Part shown: piece by piece, positions 57,655 to 64,000 of the stretch
How the letters are laid out: each line of letters opens with the position of its first letter
Position numbering within the stretch: the first letter of the stretch is position 1
Assembly: GCF_013408555.1 (NCBI RefSeq)
Contig: NZ_JACBZN010000001.1
Location: 1,984,001 to 2,048,000 of the forward strand
Length of the DNA stretch: 64,000 bases
Direction: 5' to 3'
From: Aeromicrobium tamlense
GTDB lineage: Bacteria; Actinomycetota; Actinomycetes; Propionibacteriales; Nocardioidaceae
Translations under genes and position numbers: made by a program
The notes under the pieces: model-generated
Database searches by the model: none
What the model was told of the DNA's origin: nothing
What the model saw: the letters and a program-made list of their open reading frames with translations, nothing else

Positions 57655-58845
57655 TCAGTAGGTGTGGAAGCCAGCCTTGGTCTTGCGGCCCAGGCGGCCC
57701 TCGGCGACGACCTTCTCCAGCGACGGGGCCGGCTGCCAGCCCTCGTGGCCGAACGTCTCGACGAGGGTCTGCTGGATCGCCAGCGAGACGTCGTTGCCGA
57801 CCACGTCGAGCAGCTCGAACGGGCCCATCGGCAGCTTGGTCTCCTTCATCGCGGCGTCGATCTGCTCCATCGAGGCGGCGCCGGACTCCTGCAGACGGAT
57901 CGCGTCGTTGAGGTAGGGGAACAGCAGCGCGTTGACGATGAAGCCGGCGCGGTCACCGCACGAGACCGGGTGCTTGGCGGTGGCCAGGCACAGGGCGCGC
58001 ACGGTCTCGTCGACGTCGGGGTCGGTGACCTCGGTGGTGACGACCTCGACCAGCTTCATGACCGGGGCGGGGTTGAAGAAGTGCATGCCGATGACGTCGG
58101 CCGGACGGCTCGTGGCGTCGGCGCAGGCGCGGATCGACAGCGACGACGTGGTGGTCGCCAGGATCGCACCGGGCTTGCAGATGCGGTCGAGGTCGCGGAA
58201 CAGCTCGAGCTTGATGTCGAGGTCCTCGGCGATGGCCTCGACGACGAGGTCGACGTCGGCCAGGGCCTCGCGCTCGGTGGCGCCGGTGAGGCGGGCGAGC
58301 ACGGCGTCCTTGCCGGCCTCGTCGAGCTTGCCGCGCGCGACGGCGCGGTCGAGGTTCTTGGTGACGTACGCGACGACGCCGTCCAGCTTCTCCTGCGAGC
58401 GACCGACGTAGACGACGTCGTAGCCGGCCTGGGCGAAGACCTGGGCGATGCCCGACGCCATGGTGCCGGTGCCGACGACGCCGACCGTGGCGACGGGGCG
58501 CTTGACCTCGGGGACGGGGGTGCCGTCGGCGCCCTCGCCGGAGAAGGAGGAGCCGGAGTCGGCGATCTCGACCAGCGCGGGGGCCGGGCGGTGCAGCGGG
58601 TCGCCGGTCTGGGCGAACTGCTCGGCCAGGCCGTCGACGACCGTCTTCGCGCCGAGCGCGTCGATCAGCGCCAGCGGGCCGATCGGGTAGCCGCAGCCGA
58701 AGCGCATGCCCGCATCGATGTCGGCCGCGGTCGCGTAACCGTCGCCGTACATCGTGGCCGCGTGGTTGAGGTACGGGTAGAGCAGCGTGCGCGCGATGCG
58801 TCCGCCCTCGTCGTCGGCGGTGATGCGATCGACGATCTCTGCCAT
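57655..58845 (-). CDS. 3-hydroxyacyl-CoA dehydrogenase with a duplicated C-terminal domain at its N terminus
   Basis: A 396-residue protein. Residues about 1-80 resemble the C-terminal helical domain of the family (GRIARTLLYPYLNHAATMYGDGYATAADIDAGMRFGCGYPIGPLALID, in part YPYLNHAATM and GCGYPIGPLALID). Then comes a full enzyme: the NAD motif VGVVGTGTMASGIAQVF, the catalytic region MHFFNPAPVMKLVEVV, GFIVNALLFPYLNDA and MGPFELLDVVG. It oxidises 3-hydroxyacyl-CoA (for example 3-hydroxybutyryl-CoA) or works in reverse. Such N-terminal extensions occur in actinobacterial members. ATG at 58845 with AAGGAG. Confidence 0.92.
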   Translation of the reverse strand: MAEIVDRITADDEGGRIARTLLYPYLNHAATMYGDGYATAADIDAGMRFGCGYPIGPLALIDALGAKTVVDGLAEQFAQTGDPLHRPAPALVEIADSGSSFSGEGADGTPVPEVKRPVATVGVVGTGTMASGIAQVFAQAGYDVVYVGRSQEKLDGVVAYVTKNLDRAVARGKLDEAGKDAVLARLTGATEREALADVDLVVEAIAEDLDIKLELFRDLDRICKPGAILATTTSSLSIRACADATSRPADVIGMHFFNPAPVMKLVEVVTTEVTDPDVDETVRALCLATAKHPVSCGDRAGFIVNALLFPYLNDAIRLQESGAASMEQIDAAMKETKLPMGPFELLDVVGNDVSLAIQQTLVETFGHEGWQPAPSLEKVVAEGRLGRKTKAGFHTY

Positions 58846-58941
58846 CAGAATCTCCTTCGAGGCTTGGCCCGCCGGTACTGCTTCCCGCCGAGCGTTCGTG
58901 AAAGGGTAGCGTGACAGCACCTCTGTCTCGATGGGAGTCCC

Positions 58942-59310
58942 ATGTCCTCACGTCTCGCCGCCACCGCCCTCGCGACCGTCCTGCTGGCCGGTTTCGCCGG
59001 GTGCGCGAAGGACGAGCCCGCGACGCCGTCCGACCCGACCTCGCAGACGCCCAGCGCCACCGTCGCCACGGACGATCCCCGCGCCGCGCTCGTGGGCTCG
59101 TGGCGCGCCGACGAGGCGGACTGGACCGTGCACTTCGCGGCCGACGGCTCGTTCACCGAGGACTTCGAGGGCAACGTGGACTTCCGCCGCGGTGCGTACC
59201 GCGTCGAGGACGGCATCGTCTACCTCGACGGGGACGACGGCGAGACCACCGAGGGCGAGCTCTCCGGCGAGACCATCAACTTCAAGCTCGGGATGCTCGA
59301 GCGCCTGTGA
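58942..59310 (+). CDS. Small lipoprotein upstream of nucS
   Basis: A 122-residue protein with a lipoprotein signal ([16 protein letters not shown]), a Thr/Ser/Pro/Asp linker, and a small beta domain ([28 protein letters not shown] ... [19 protein letters not shown]) of lipocalin-like strand pattern. No function is known to me. Ribosome-binding site GGGAG. Its stop overlaps the nucS start (GTGA), an unexpected partner for a mismatch-repair enzyme. Confidence 0.75.
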   Translation: MSSRLAATALATVLLAGFAGCAKDEPATPSDPTSQTPSATVATDDPRAALVGSWRADEADWTVHFAADGSFTEDFEGNVDFRRGAYRVEDGIVYLDGDDGETTEGELSGETINFKLGMLERL

Positions 59311-59984
59311 GGATCGTCGTCGCCCGCTGCCAGGTCGACTACGCCGGCCGGCTGACCGCGCACCTGCCGCTCGCGCTGCGGGTCATCATGGTGAAGTCCG
59401 ACGGCTCCGTGCTCGTGCACGCCGACGGCGGGTCCTACAAGCCGCTCAACTGGATGAGCCCTCCGTGCACGCTGCGCGAGGGCGTCGCCGAGGACGGCGT
59501 CGTCGAGTGGACCGTCACGGCCAAGAAGACCGACGACACGCTGCGCATCCGGCTCGAGGAGGTCATCCACGACTCCGAGCACGAGCTGGGGGTCGACCCC
59601 GGCCTGCAGAAGGACGGCGTGGAGAAGCACCTGCAGGAGCTGCTCGCGGAGCACACCTCGGCCCTCGAGGACGGCATGTCCCTCGTGCGGCGCGAATACA
59701 TGACCGCCATCGGCCCGGTCGACCTGCTGTGCCGCGACGCGGCCGGCGGCTCGGTCGCCGTGGAGATCAAGCGCCGGGGCGAGATCGACGGCGTCGAGCA
59801 GCTCACGCGCTACCTCGAGCTGATGAACCGCGACCCGAAGCTGCGTCCCGTGCGCGGCATCTTCGCCGCCCAGGAGATCAAGCCCCAGGCGCGCACCCTC
59901 GCCAAGGACCGCGGCATCGACTGCGTCGTCGTCGACTACGACGACCTCCGCGGCCTCGACGACCCGAGCCTGCGCCTCTTCTGA
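59307..59984 (+). CDS. nucS: Mismatch-specific endonuclease NucS/EndoMS
   Basis: A 225-residue nuclease that replaces MutS/MutL in many actinomycetes: it cuts both strands at certain mismatches. The N-terminal DNA-binding domain ([29 protein letters not shown]) is followed by the RecB-like nuclease with [16 protein letters not shown] and [22 protein letters not shown], containing the acidic and Lys catalytic residues. The C terminus SLRLF is a plausible beta-clamp-binding peptide. GTG start at 59307 in a GTGA overlap with the lipoprotein gene. Confidence 0.96.
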   Translation: MRIVVARCQVDYAGRLTAHLPLALRVIMVKSDGSVLVHADGGSYKPLNWMSPPCTLREGVAEDGVVEWTVTAKKTDDTLRIRLEEVIHDSEHELGVDPGLQKDGVEKHLQELLAEHTSALEDGMSLVRREYMTAIGPVDLLCRDAAGGSVAVEIKRRGEIDGVEQLTRYLELMNRDPKLRPVRGIFAAQEIKPQARTLAKDRGIDCVVVDYDDLRGLDDPSLRLF

Positions 59985-59997
59985 CCTCCGGTCAGCC

Positions 59998-60083
59998 AGA
60001 TCTGTAGCGGTATCCACCCTTTCCCGGCCGACCTGGCCGGAAAACGGTGGCTGCCGCTACACATCTCGCGCGGCGGAGCCGCG
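59998..60083 (+). repeat. 86-bp composite palindromic repeat, copy C
   Basis: The 69-bp imperfect palindrome occupies 59998-60066 (left arm AGATCTGTAGCGGTATCC, right arm ending CCGCTACACATCT). CG and a tail hairpin at 60069-60083 follow (stem CGCGGC/GCCGCG, loop GGA). It lies between the convergent nucS and endonuclease/exonuclease/phosphatase stops. The total length equals copies A and B. Confidence 0.85.
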
Positions 60084-60085
60084 GG

Positions 60086-61024
60086 TCAGCGGGAGCAGAC
60101 GCGCAGGTCGGCCCAGACGGCGCGGTGGTCGGCGCCGGAGATGTCCTCGGTGCCCGAGTCCTGCACGCTGAGGCCGCGCACGAGCACGTGGTCGATGTCG
60201 GCGAACGGCGGGTAGAGGCGGTCCATCGGCCACGTGGCGGTGGGCCACAGCCCCGCGGTGTCATACATGCCGCGCTTCGCGTCGCGGAAGGCGGCGTGCG
60301 CCGAGGACGCGTTGAAGTCGCCCGCCATCACGAGCGGGCGGCCGCGGTTGGCGCGCTGCCACTGCCCCAGCTCCAGCAGGCCGCCACGCCAGTCCTCGAG
60401 CCACTGGCTCACCGGCGGCATCGGGTGCACGGCGCGCACCAGCACGGCCGTGCCGTCGACGTCGACGGACATCGCCGGCTGCTGGAAGGTGGCGGCCTCG
60501 CCGGCCGGCACGTCGACGCGCGTGGCCGGGTACCGCGAGAGGATCACCGAGCCGTCGGTGTCGCGCGCCTCGGGCGTCTGGCCGCTGCGGTGCGTGAAGC
60601 GCTTGCCGTCCTCGGTGGCGGAGATCGCCGCGATCATCGGCTCGGTGACCTCGTTGAGGATCAGCACGTCGACGTCGTGGCTCTTCACGGCCGCCACGAT
60701 CTCGTCGACGTCGGCCTCGGCGTAGTACGCGTTGAGGGTCATCACCGACAGCCGCGCCTGGCCCGCGTCGCAGTCCGGACGGTTGCTGACGTTGAGGATC
60801 GTCACGAGCGCCACCGCGATCACGACGGCGTTGGCGCCGCACGCGAGCCAGGCCCGCGCGAGCACGCTCAGGACGATGCCCGCGACGGCCAGCACGATCC
60901 AGAGCCGCCCGAGCGCCTGGACCGCGGGCAGCCACGACGGCTCCACACGGTCCAGCCACGGCGTCGCCGCCAGTGCCAGCAGCACCACGGCGACGAGCGT
61001 CAACAGCGCCCGGACGACCCTCAC
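60086..61024 (-). CDS. Membrane-anchored endonuclease/exonuclease/phosphatase-family protein
   Basis: A 312-residue protein with three N-terminal membrane helices (LLTLVAVVLLALAATPWL, LWIVLAVAGIVLSVLARAW, NAVVIAVALVTILNV) and an extracytoplasmic EEP domain: LSVMTLNAYYAEADVDEIV, LILNEVTEPM with the metal Glu, MAGDFNASSAH, and the final DHVLVRGL and GADHRAVWADL with the catalytic Asp-His. Likely a secreted-side phosphodiesterase or phosphatase of unknown substrate. GTG start at 61024. Confidence 0.87.
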   Translation of the reverse strand: MRVVRALLTLVAVVLLALAATPWLDRVEPSWLPAVQALGRLWIVLAVAGIVLSVLARAWLACGANAVVIAVALVTILNVSNRPDCDAGQARLSVMTLNAYYAEADVDEIVAAVKSHDVDVLILNEVTEPMIAAISATEDGKRFTHRSGQTPEARDTDGSVILSRYPATRVDVPAGEAATFQQPAMSVDVDGTAVLVRAVHPMPPVSQWLEDWRGGLLELGQWQRANRGRPLVMAGDFNASSAHAAFRDAKRGMYDTAGLWPTATWPMDRLYPPFADIDHVLVRGLSVQDSGTEDISGADHRAVWADLRVCSR

Positions 61025-61028
61025 GGCG

Positions 61029-61553
61029 TCAGGCGCCCGCGATCGGCGGAGCGGTGGGGTCGGAGTCCTCGCCGGTCTCCTCGCGCGCGATCCAGTCCTC
61101 GATGCGCTCGTAGTCGTCCTTCGAGCGCGTGACCACCGCGAGCAGGTCGCTCATCTTGGCGACCTCCTCGACCTGCTCCTTGATGAACCACTGCATGAAC
61201 TGGTCGGAGGCGAAGTCGTTGTCCTCGCGGGCGAGTCGCGTGAGCTCGTTGATCTGCGCGGTGACGCGCTTCTCCTGGTCGAGCGCGACCTGGACGGGCT
61301 CGACCACGTCGGCGAAGTCCATGCGCGGGGCGGGCAGGCCCGGGATGACGACCTGCTGGTCCTGGTCGAGCAGATACTGCACCATCATCATGGCGTGGTC
61401 GCGCTCCTCGAGCGCCTGGGCGTAGAACAGGGCGGCCATCTGCGGCATCGTGAGCGCGTCGTAGTACGTCGCGATCCCCACGTACTGCTGGTGTGCGCTG
61501 AACTCGTGGCCGATCTGCTCCTGCAGGGCCTTCACGAACTGCTGGGACGCCAT
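61029..61553 (-). CDS. Ferritin
   Basis: A 174-residue ferritin-like four-helix protein for iron oxidation and storage. Ferroxidase-type residues are visible in EQIGHEFSAHQQYV, YAQALEERDHAMMMVQYL and FIKEQVEEVAKMSDLL. Length is typical of bacterial non-haem ferritin (the BfrB type of actinomycetes). ATG at 61553 with AAGGAGGA. It is four bases from the EEP gene downstream and divergent from the small Cys/Lys-rich gene, sharing a 52-base gap. Confidence 0.93.
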   Translation of the reverse strand: MASQQFVKALQEQIGHEFSAHQQYVGIATYYDALTMPQMAALFYAQALEERDHAMMMVQYLLDQDQQVVIPGLPAPRMDFADVVEPVQVALDQEKRVTAQINELTRLAREDNDFASDQFMQWFIKEQVEEVAKMSDLLAVVTRSKDDYERIEDWIAREETGEDSDPTAPPIAGA

Positions 61554-61605
61554 GTGCTCCTCCTTCGGCGAGGACAGCCTCACCTCGCGATGTACCGTGG
61601 TTGTC

Positions 61606-61806
61606 GTGCCGAAGCCGCCGAAGAAGAAGTGCTGCGTGAGCAAGCCGCGCTGCAAGCGCTGCCCGATCCGCATGATGGCCGACGGCACGCTCCCCGACGG
61701 CTACACCGTCAAGAAGCGCAAGCTGGTCAAGGTCAAGAAGGACAAGAAGAAGGACAAGAAGTCCTCGAAGTCCTCCAAGACCAAGGCCAAGCCGCTGGCC
61801 GCCTGA
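61606..61806 (+). CDS. Small cysteine- and lysine-rich protein, 66 residues
   Basis: The sequence begins (M)PKPPKKKCCVSKPRCKRCPI. The cysteines are arranged CC-x5-C-x2-C, followed by RMMADGTLPDGYTV and a very basic tail of about 30 residues made largely of Lys and Ser. The Cys cluster could hold a metal or iron-sulfur centre, and the tail could bind nucleic acid. Short proteins with this Cys pattern are widespread in actinomycetes, to my recollection without known role. GTG start at 61606; earlier in-frame codons lie in the ferritin leader. Confidence 0.7.
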   Translation: MPKPPKKKCCVSKPRCKRCPIRMMADGTLPDGYTVKKRKLVKVKKDKKKDKKSSKSSKTKAKPLAA

Positions 61807-61841
61807 TCACTTCGACCGCTTCGATCACGGCGAGCCTATTG

Positions 61842-61893
61842 GTCGGCGCGCGCCGACGCCACGAAGGACAGGCGAGCCTTCGCCCACCTGTCC
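61842..61893. terminator. Paired hairpins between convergent genes
   Basis: A perfect 16-base palindrome GTCGGCGCGCGCCGAC (61842-61857) and a second hairpin at 61866-61893 (GGACAGGCGA pairing with TCGCC and TGTCC around a bulge) sit in the 109-base gap between the Cys/Lys-rich gene and the mutase gene. Likely terminators for both. Confidence 0.6.
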
Positions 61894-61915
61894 CTCGCGC
61901 GGACCATTCCCAGAA

Positions 61916-63901
61916 TCAGACGGGGAGGTCGTTGGCCTTGCGGATCTCGTCGACGACGCGGCCCATGATGTCGGTCATGCCGAAGTCCTTCGGCGTGAAC
62001 ACCGCGGCGATGCCGGCCGCCTCGAGCTTGCGGCCGTCGGAGTCGGGGATGATGCCGCCGACGATGATCGGCACGTTCGTCAGGCCGGCGTCGGCCAGGC
62101 CCTTCTGCACGTCGGGCACCAGCTCCATGTGCGAGCCGGACAGGATCGACAGGCCGACCACGTGGACGTCCTCGGCCACGGCGGCGGCCACGATCTGCTC
62201 GGGCGTCAGGCGGATGCCCTGGTAGATGACCTCGAAGCCGGCGTCGCGCGCCCGCACGGCCACCTGCTCGGCGCCGTTGGAGTGCCCGTCGAGGCCGGGC
62301 TTGCCGACGAGGAAGCGCAGGCGGCCTCCCAGCTCCTCACCGGTCTGGCGCACCTTCTCGCGCACGGCGGTCAGCTCGGATCCTGCCTCGGCCACGCCAC
62401 TCACCCCTGCCACGCCCGTGGGCGCCCGGTACTCGCCGAAGACCTCGCGCAGCGCCGCGGACCACTCGCCCACCGTGGCGCCAGCGCGCACGGCGTCGAG
62501 GGTGGCGGCCATGAGGTTCTGGTCGGTCTTGGCCTGCTGCTGGACGACCTCGAGCGCAGCGTCGACGGCGGCCTGGTCGCGCTGGCTGCGCCACTGCTGC
62601 ACGTCGGCGATCGCGTTGGCCTCGGCCTGCGGGTCGGCGACCATGATCGCGGTGTCGAGGTCGGCGGTCAGCGGCGACGGCTCGGTCTCGACGAAGCTGT
62701 TGAGTCCCACGACCTTCATCTCGCCGGACTCGATGCGCGCGCGACGCTCGGCGTGCGACGTGACCAGCTCCTGCTTCATGTAGCCCGAGACGACCGCGGC
62801 AACGGCGCCGCCCATCGCCTGGACACGGTCCATCTCGGCCTTCGCGCCCTCGACGAGCTCGTCGACCTTCGCCTCGATGACGTGCGAGCCGTCGAAGATG
62901 TCGCCGTACTCGAGCAGGTCGGACTCGTAGGCCAGCACCTGCTGGAGCCGCAGCGACCACTGCTGGTCCCACGGACGCGGCAGGCCGAGTGCCTCGTTCC
63001 AGGCGGGCAGCTGCACCGCGCGGGCGCGGGCGTTCTTGCTGAGCGTGACGCCCAGCATCTCCAGCACGATGCGCTGGACGTTGTTCTCGGGCTGCGCCTC
63101 GGTGAGGCCGAGCGAGTTGACCTGCACGCCGTAGCGGAAGCGACGCATCTTCGGGTCCTTGACGCCGTAGCGGTCGCGGGTGATCTCCTCCCACAGACGG
63201 CCGAAGGCGCGCATCTTGCACATCTCCTCGACGAAGCGCACGCCGGCGTTCACGAAGAAGGAGATGCGACCCACGACCTGCTCGAACTGGTCGTCGGGCA
63301 CCTGGCCGGAGTCCTTGACCGCGTCGAGGACGGCGATGGCCGTGCTCATCGCGAAGGCGAGCTCCTGCACGGGCGTCGCGCCCGCCTCCTGCAGGTGGTA
63401 GCTGCAGATGTTGAGCGGGTTCCACTTCGGGATGTTCGCGACGGTGTACGCGATCATGTCGGTGGTCAGCCGCAGCGAGGCCTCGGGCGGGAACACGTAG
63501 GTGCCCCGGGAGAGGTACTCCTTGATGATGTCGTTCTGGGTCGTGCCGGCGAGGGCCGAGGGATCGACGCCCTGCTCCTCGGCGGCCACCTGGTACATCG
63601 CCAGCAGCCACATGGCCGTCGCGTTGATGGTCATCGAGGTGTTCATCTCCGACAGCGGGATGTCCTCGAAGAGGCGGCGCATGGCGCCCAGGTGCGGGAT
63701 CGGCACGCCGACCTTGCCGACCTCACCACGCGACAGCACGTGGTCGGGGTCGTAGCCCGTCTGCGTCGGCAGGTCGAAGGCGACCGAGAGGCCGGTCTGA
63801 CCCTTCGCCAGGTTGCGCCGGTAGAGGGCGTTGGACTCGGCTGCGGAGCTGTGGCCGGCGTAGGTTCGCATCACCCACGGGCGATCAGGCTGCACTGACA
63901 T
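61916..63901 (-). CDS. ecm: Ethylmalonyl-CoA mutase (MeaA type), adenosylcobalamin-dependent
   Basis: A 661-residue single-chain mutase of the MeaA group. The catalytic barrel shows MRTYAGHSSAAESNALYRRNL, GLSVAFDLPTQTGYD, SEMNTSMTINATAMWLLAMY and PLNICSYHLQEAGATPVQE. The C-terminal cobalamin domain has the His-on signature DGHSNGAEQ (D-x-H-x-x-G) plus GLSILSGSH and VGGIIP. It converts ethylmalonyl-CoA to methylsuccinyl-CoA. The start at 63901 is inferred from the family N terminus; the ribosome-binding site is weak. Ccr, the epimerase and MeaB nearby support this function over methylmalonyl-CoA mutase. Confidence 0.93.
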   Translation of the reverse strand: MSVQPDRPWVMRTYAGHSSAAESNALYRRNLAKGQTGLSVAFDLPTQTGYDPDHVLSRGEVGKVGVPIPHLGAMRRLFEDIPLSEMNTSMTINATAMWLLAMYQVAAEEQGVDPSALAGTTQNDIIKEYLSRGTYVFPPEASLRLTTDMIAYTVANIPKWNPLNICSYHLQEAGATPVQELAFAMSTAIAVLDAVKDSGQVPDDQFEQVVGRISFFVNAGVRFVEEMCKMRAFGRLWEEITRDRYGVKDPKMRRFRYGVQVNSLGLTEAQPENNVQRIVLEMLGVTLSKNARARAVQLPAWNEALGLPRPWDQQWSLRLQQVLAYESDLLEYGDIFDGSHVIEAKVDELVEGAKAEMDRVQAMGGAVAAVVSGYMKQELVTSHAERRARIESGEMKVVGLNSFVETEPSPLTADLDTAIMVADPQAEANAIADVQQWRSQRDQAAVDAALEVVQQQAKTDQNLMAATLDAVRAGATVGEWSAALREVFGEYRAPTGVAGVSGVAEAGSELTAVREKVRQTGEELGGRLRFLVGKPGLDGHSNGAEQVAVRARDAGFEVIYQGIRLTPEQIVAAAVAEDVHVVGLSILSGSHMELVPDVQKGLADAGLTNVPIIVGGIIPDSDGRKLEAAGIAAVFTPKDFGMTDIMGRVVDEIRKANDLPV

Positions 63902-64000
63902 GCGGCAAGGGTACCGCTGCCCTGCGGCGCTCGACGGCGGGTCCACCCCGCCGTCACGCTCGGTTGCGATCAGGCGCCGGTGCGGTCGCCGCCGGGAACC

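Noticed and set aside
1..64000. tRNA, rRNA or other structured RNA genes
   Set aside because: No TTC-arm (GGTTCGAATCC-like) or rRNA-like segment was found by eye in the gaps; a covariance search would be needed to exclude small RNAs.

Overview
The window is very GC-rich DNA with tightly packed genes, many joined by ATGA, GTGA or TGATG stop/start overlaps. It carries NucS mismatch endonuclease, an ImuA'-ImuB-DnaE2 mutasome with a LexA-type SOS box, a WXG100/EccC type VII locus, an actinobacterial Tad pilus operon, and crotonyl-CoA carboxylase/reductase with ethylmalonyl-CoA mutase. Together these point to an actinomycete, most likely of the Nocardioidaceae (Aeromicrobium/Nocardioides-like). 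The genus is an inference from gene content, not measured. No tRNA, rRNA, CRISPR array, insertion sequence or prophage was seen, and no stretch above 300 bases lacks a gene.

Layout. 1-3.8 kb: the end of an acetyltransferase, an FAD oxidoreductase, an array of four 31-bp-period repeats, and a cysteine desulfurase-MnmA pair for tRNA thiolation. 3.8-6 kb: an alpha/beta hydrolase overlapping a lipoprotein gene, preceded by a run of 12 G. 6-14.8 kb: a Tad (Flp pilus) operon read leftward (cpaB, a 28-codon ORF, tadZ, tadA, tadB, tadC, flp, two tadE, a tadG-like gene and a LysM/BTAD membrane protein). 15-25.8 kb: a divergent EccC/EssC ATPase, a DUF559 nuclease-like gene bracketed by two copies of an 86-bp structured repeat, a WXG100 operon, and a divergent three-gene operon whose large protein shares its N-terminal segment with the 3.9 kb hydrolase. 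25.8-31.2 kb: an nrtR-nadA-nadB-nadC-cysteine desulfurase operon for NAD synthesis behind two NrtR-type operators. 31.2-39.2 kb: an Eis-like acetyltransferase, the SOS mutasome, and a TetR regulator divergent from a CPBP membrane protease. 39.2-44.6 kb: a peptide ABC transporter. 44.8-63.9 kb: mainly acyl-CoA metabolism (etfBA, enoyl-CoA hydratase, MeaB, thiolase, epimerase, crotonyl-CoA carboxylase/reductase, a 3-hydroxyacyl-CoA dehydrogenase, ethylmalonyl-CoA mutase), interspersed with nucS, ferritin and small conserved proteins.

How the genes work together. Thiolase, hydroxyacyl-CoA dehydrogenase, Ccr, epimerase, Ecm and the MeaB chaperone cover much of an ethylmalonyl-CoA route from acetyl-CoA. 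Each of the two cysteine desulfurases sits with a different sulfur user: MnmA, and the Fe-S enzyme NadA. The least conventional parts are the 86-bp composite repeat with a covarying tail hairpin, which brackets the DUF559 gene, and the type VII-associated modules in which a large putative substrate overlaps a lipoprotein gene.
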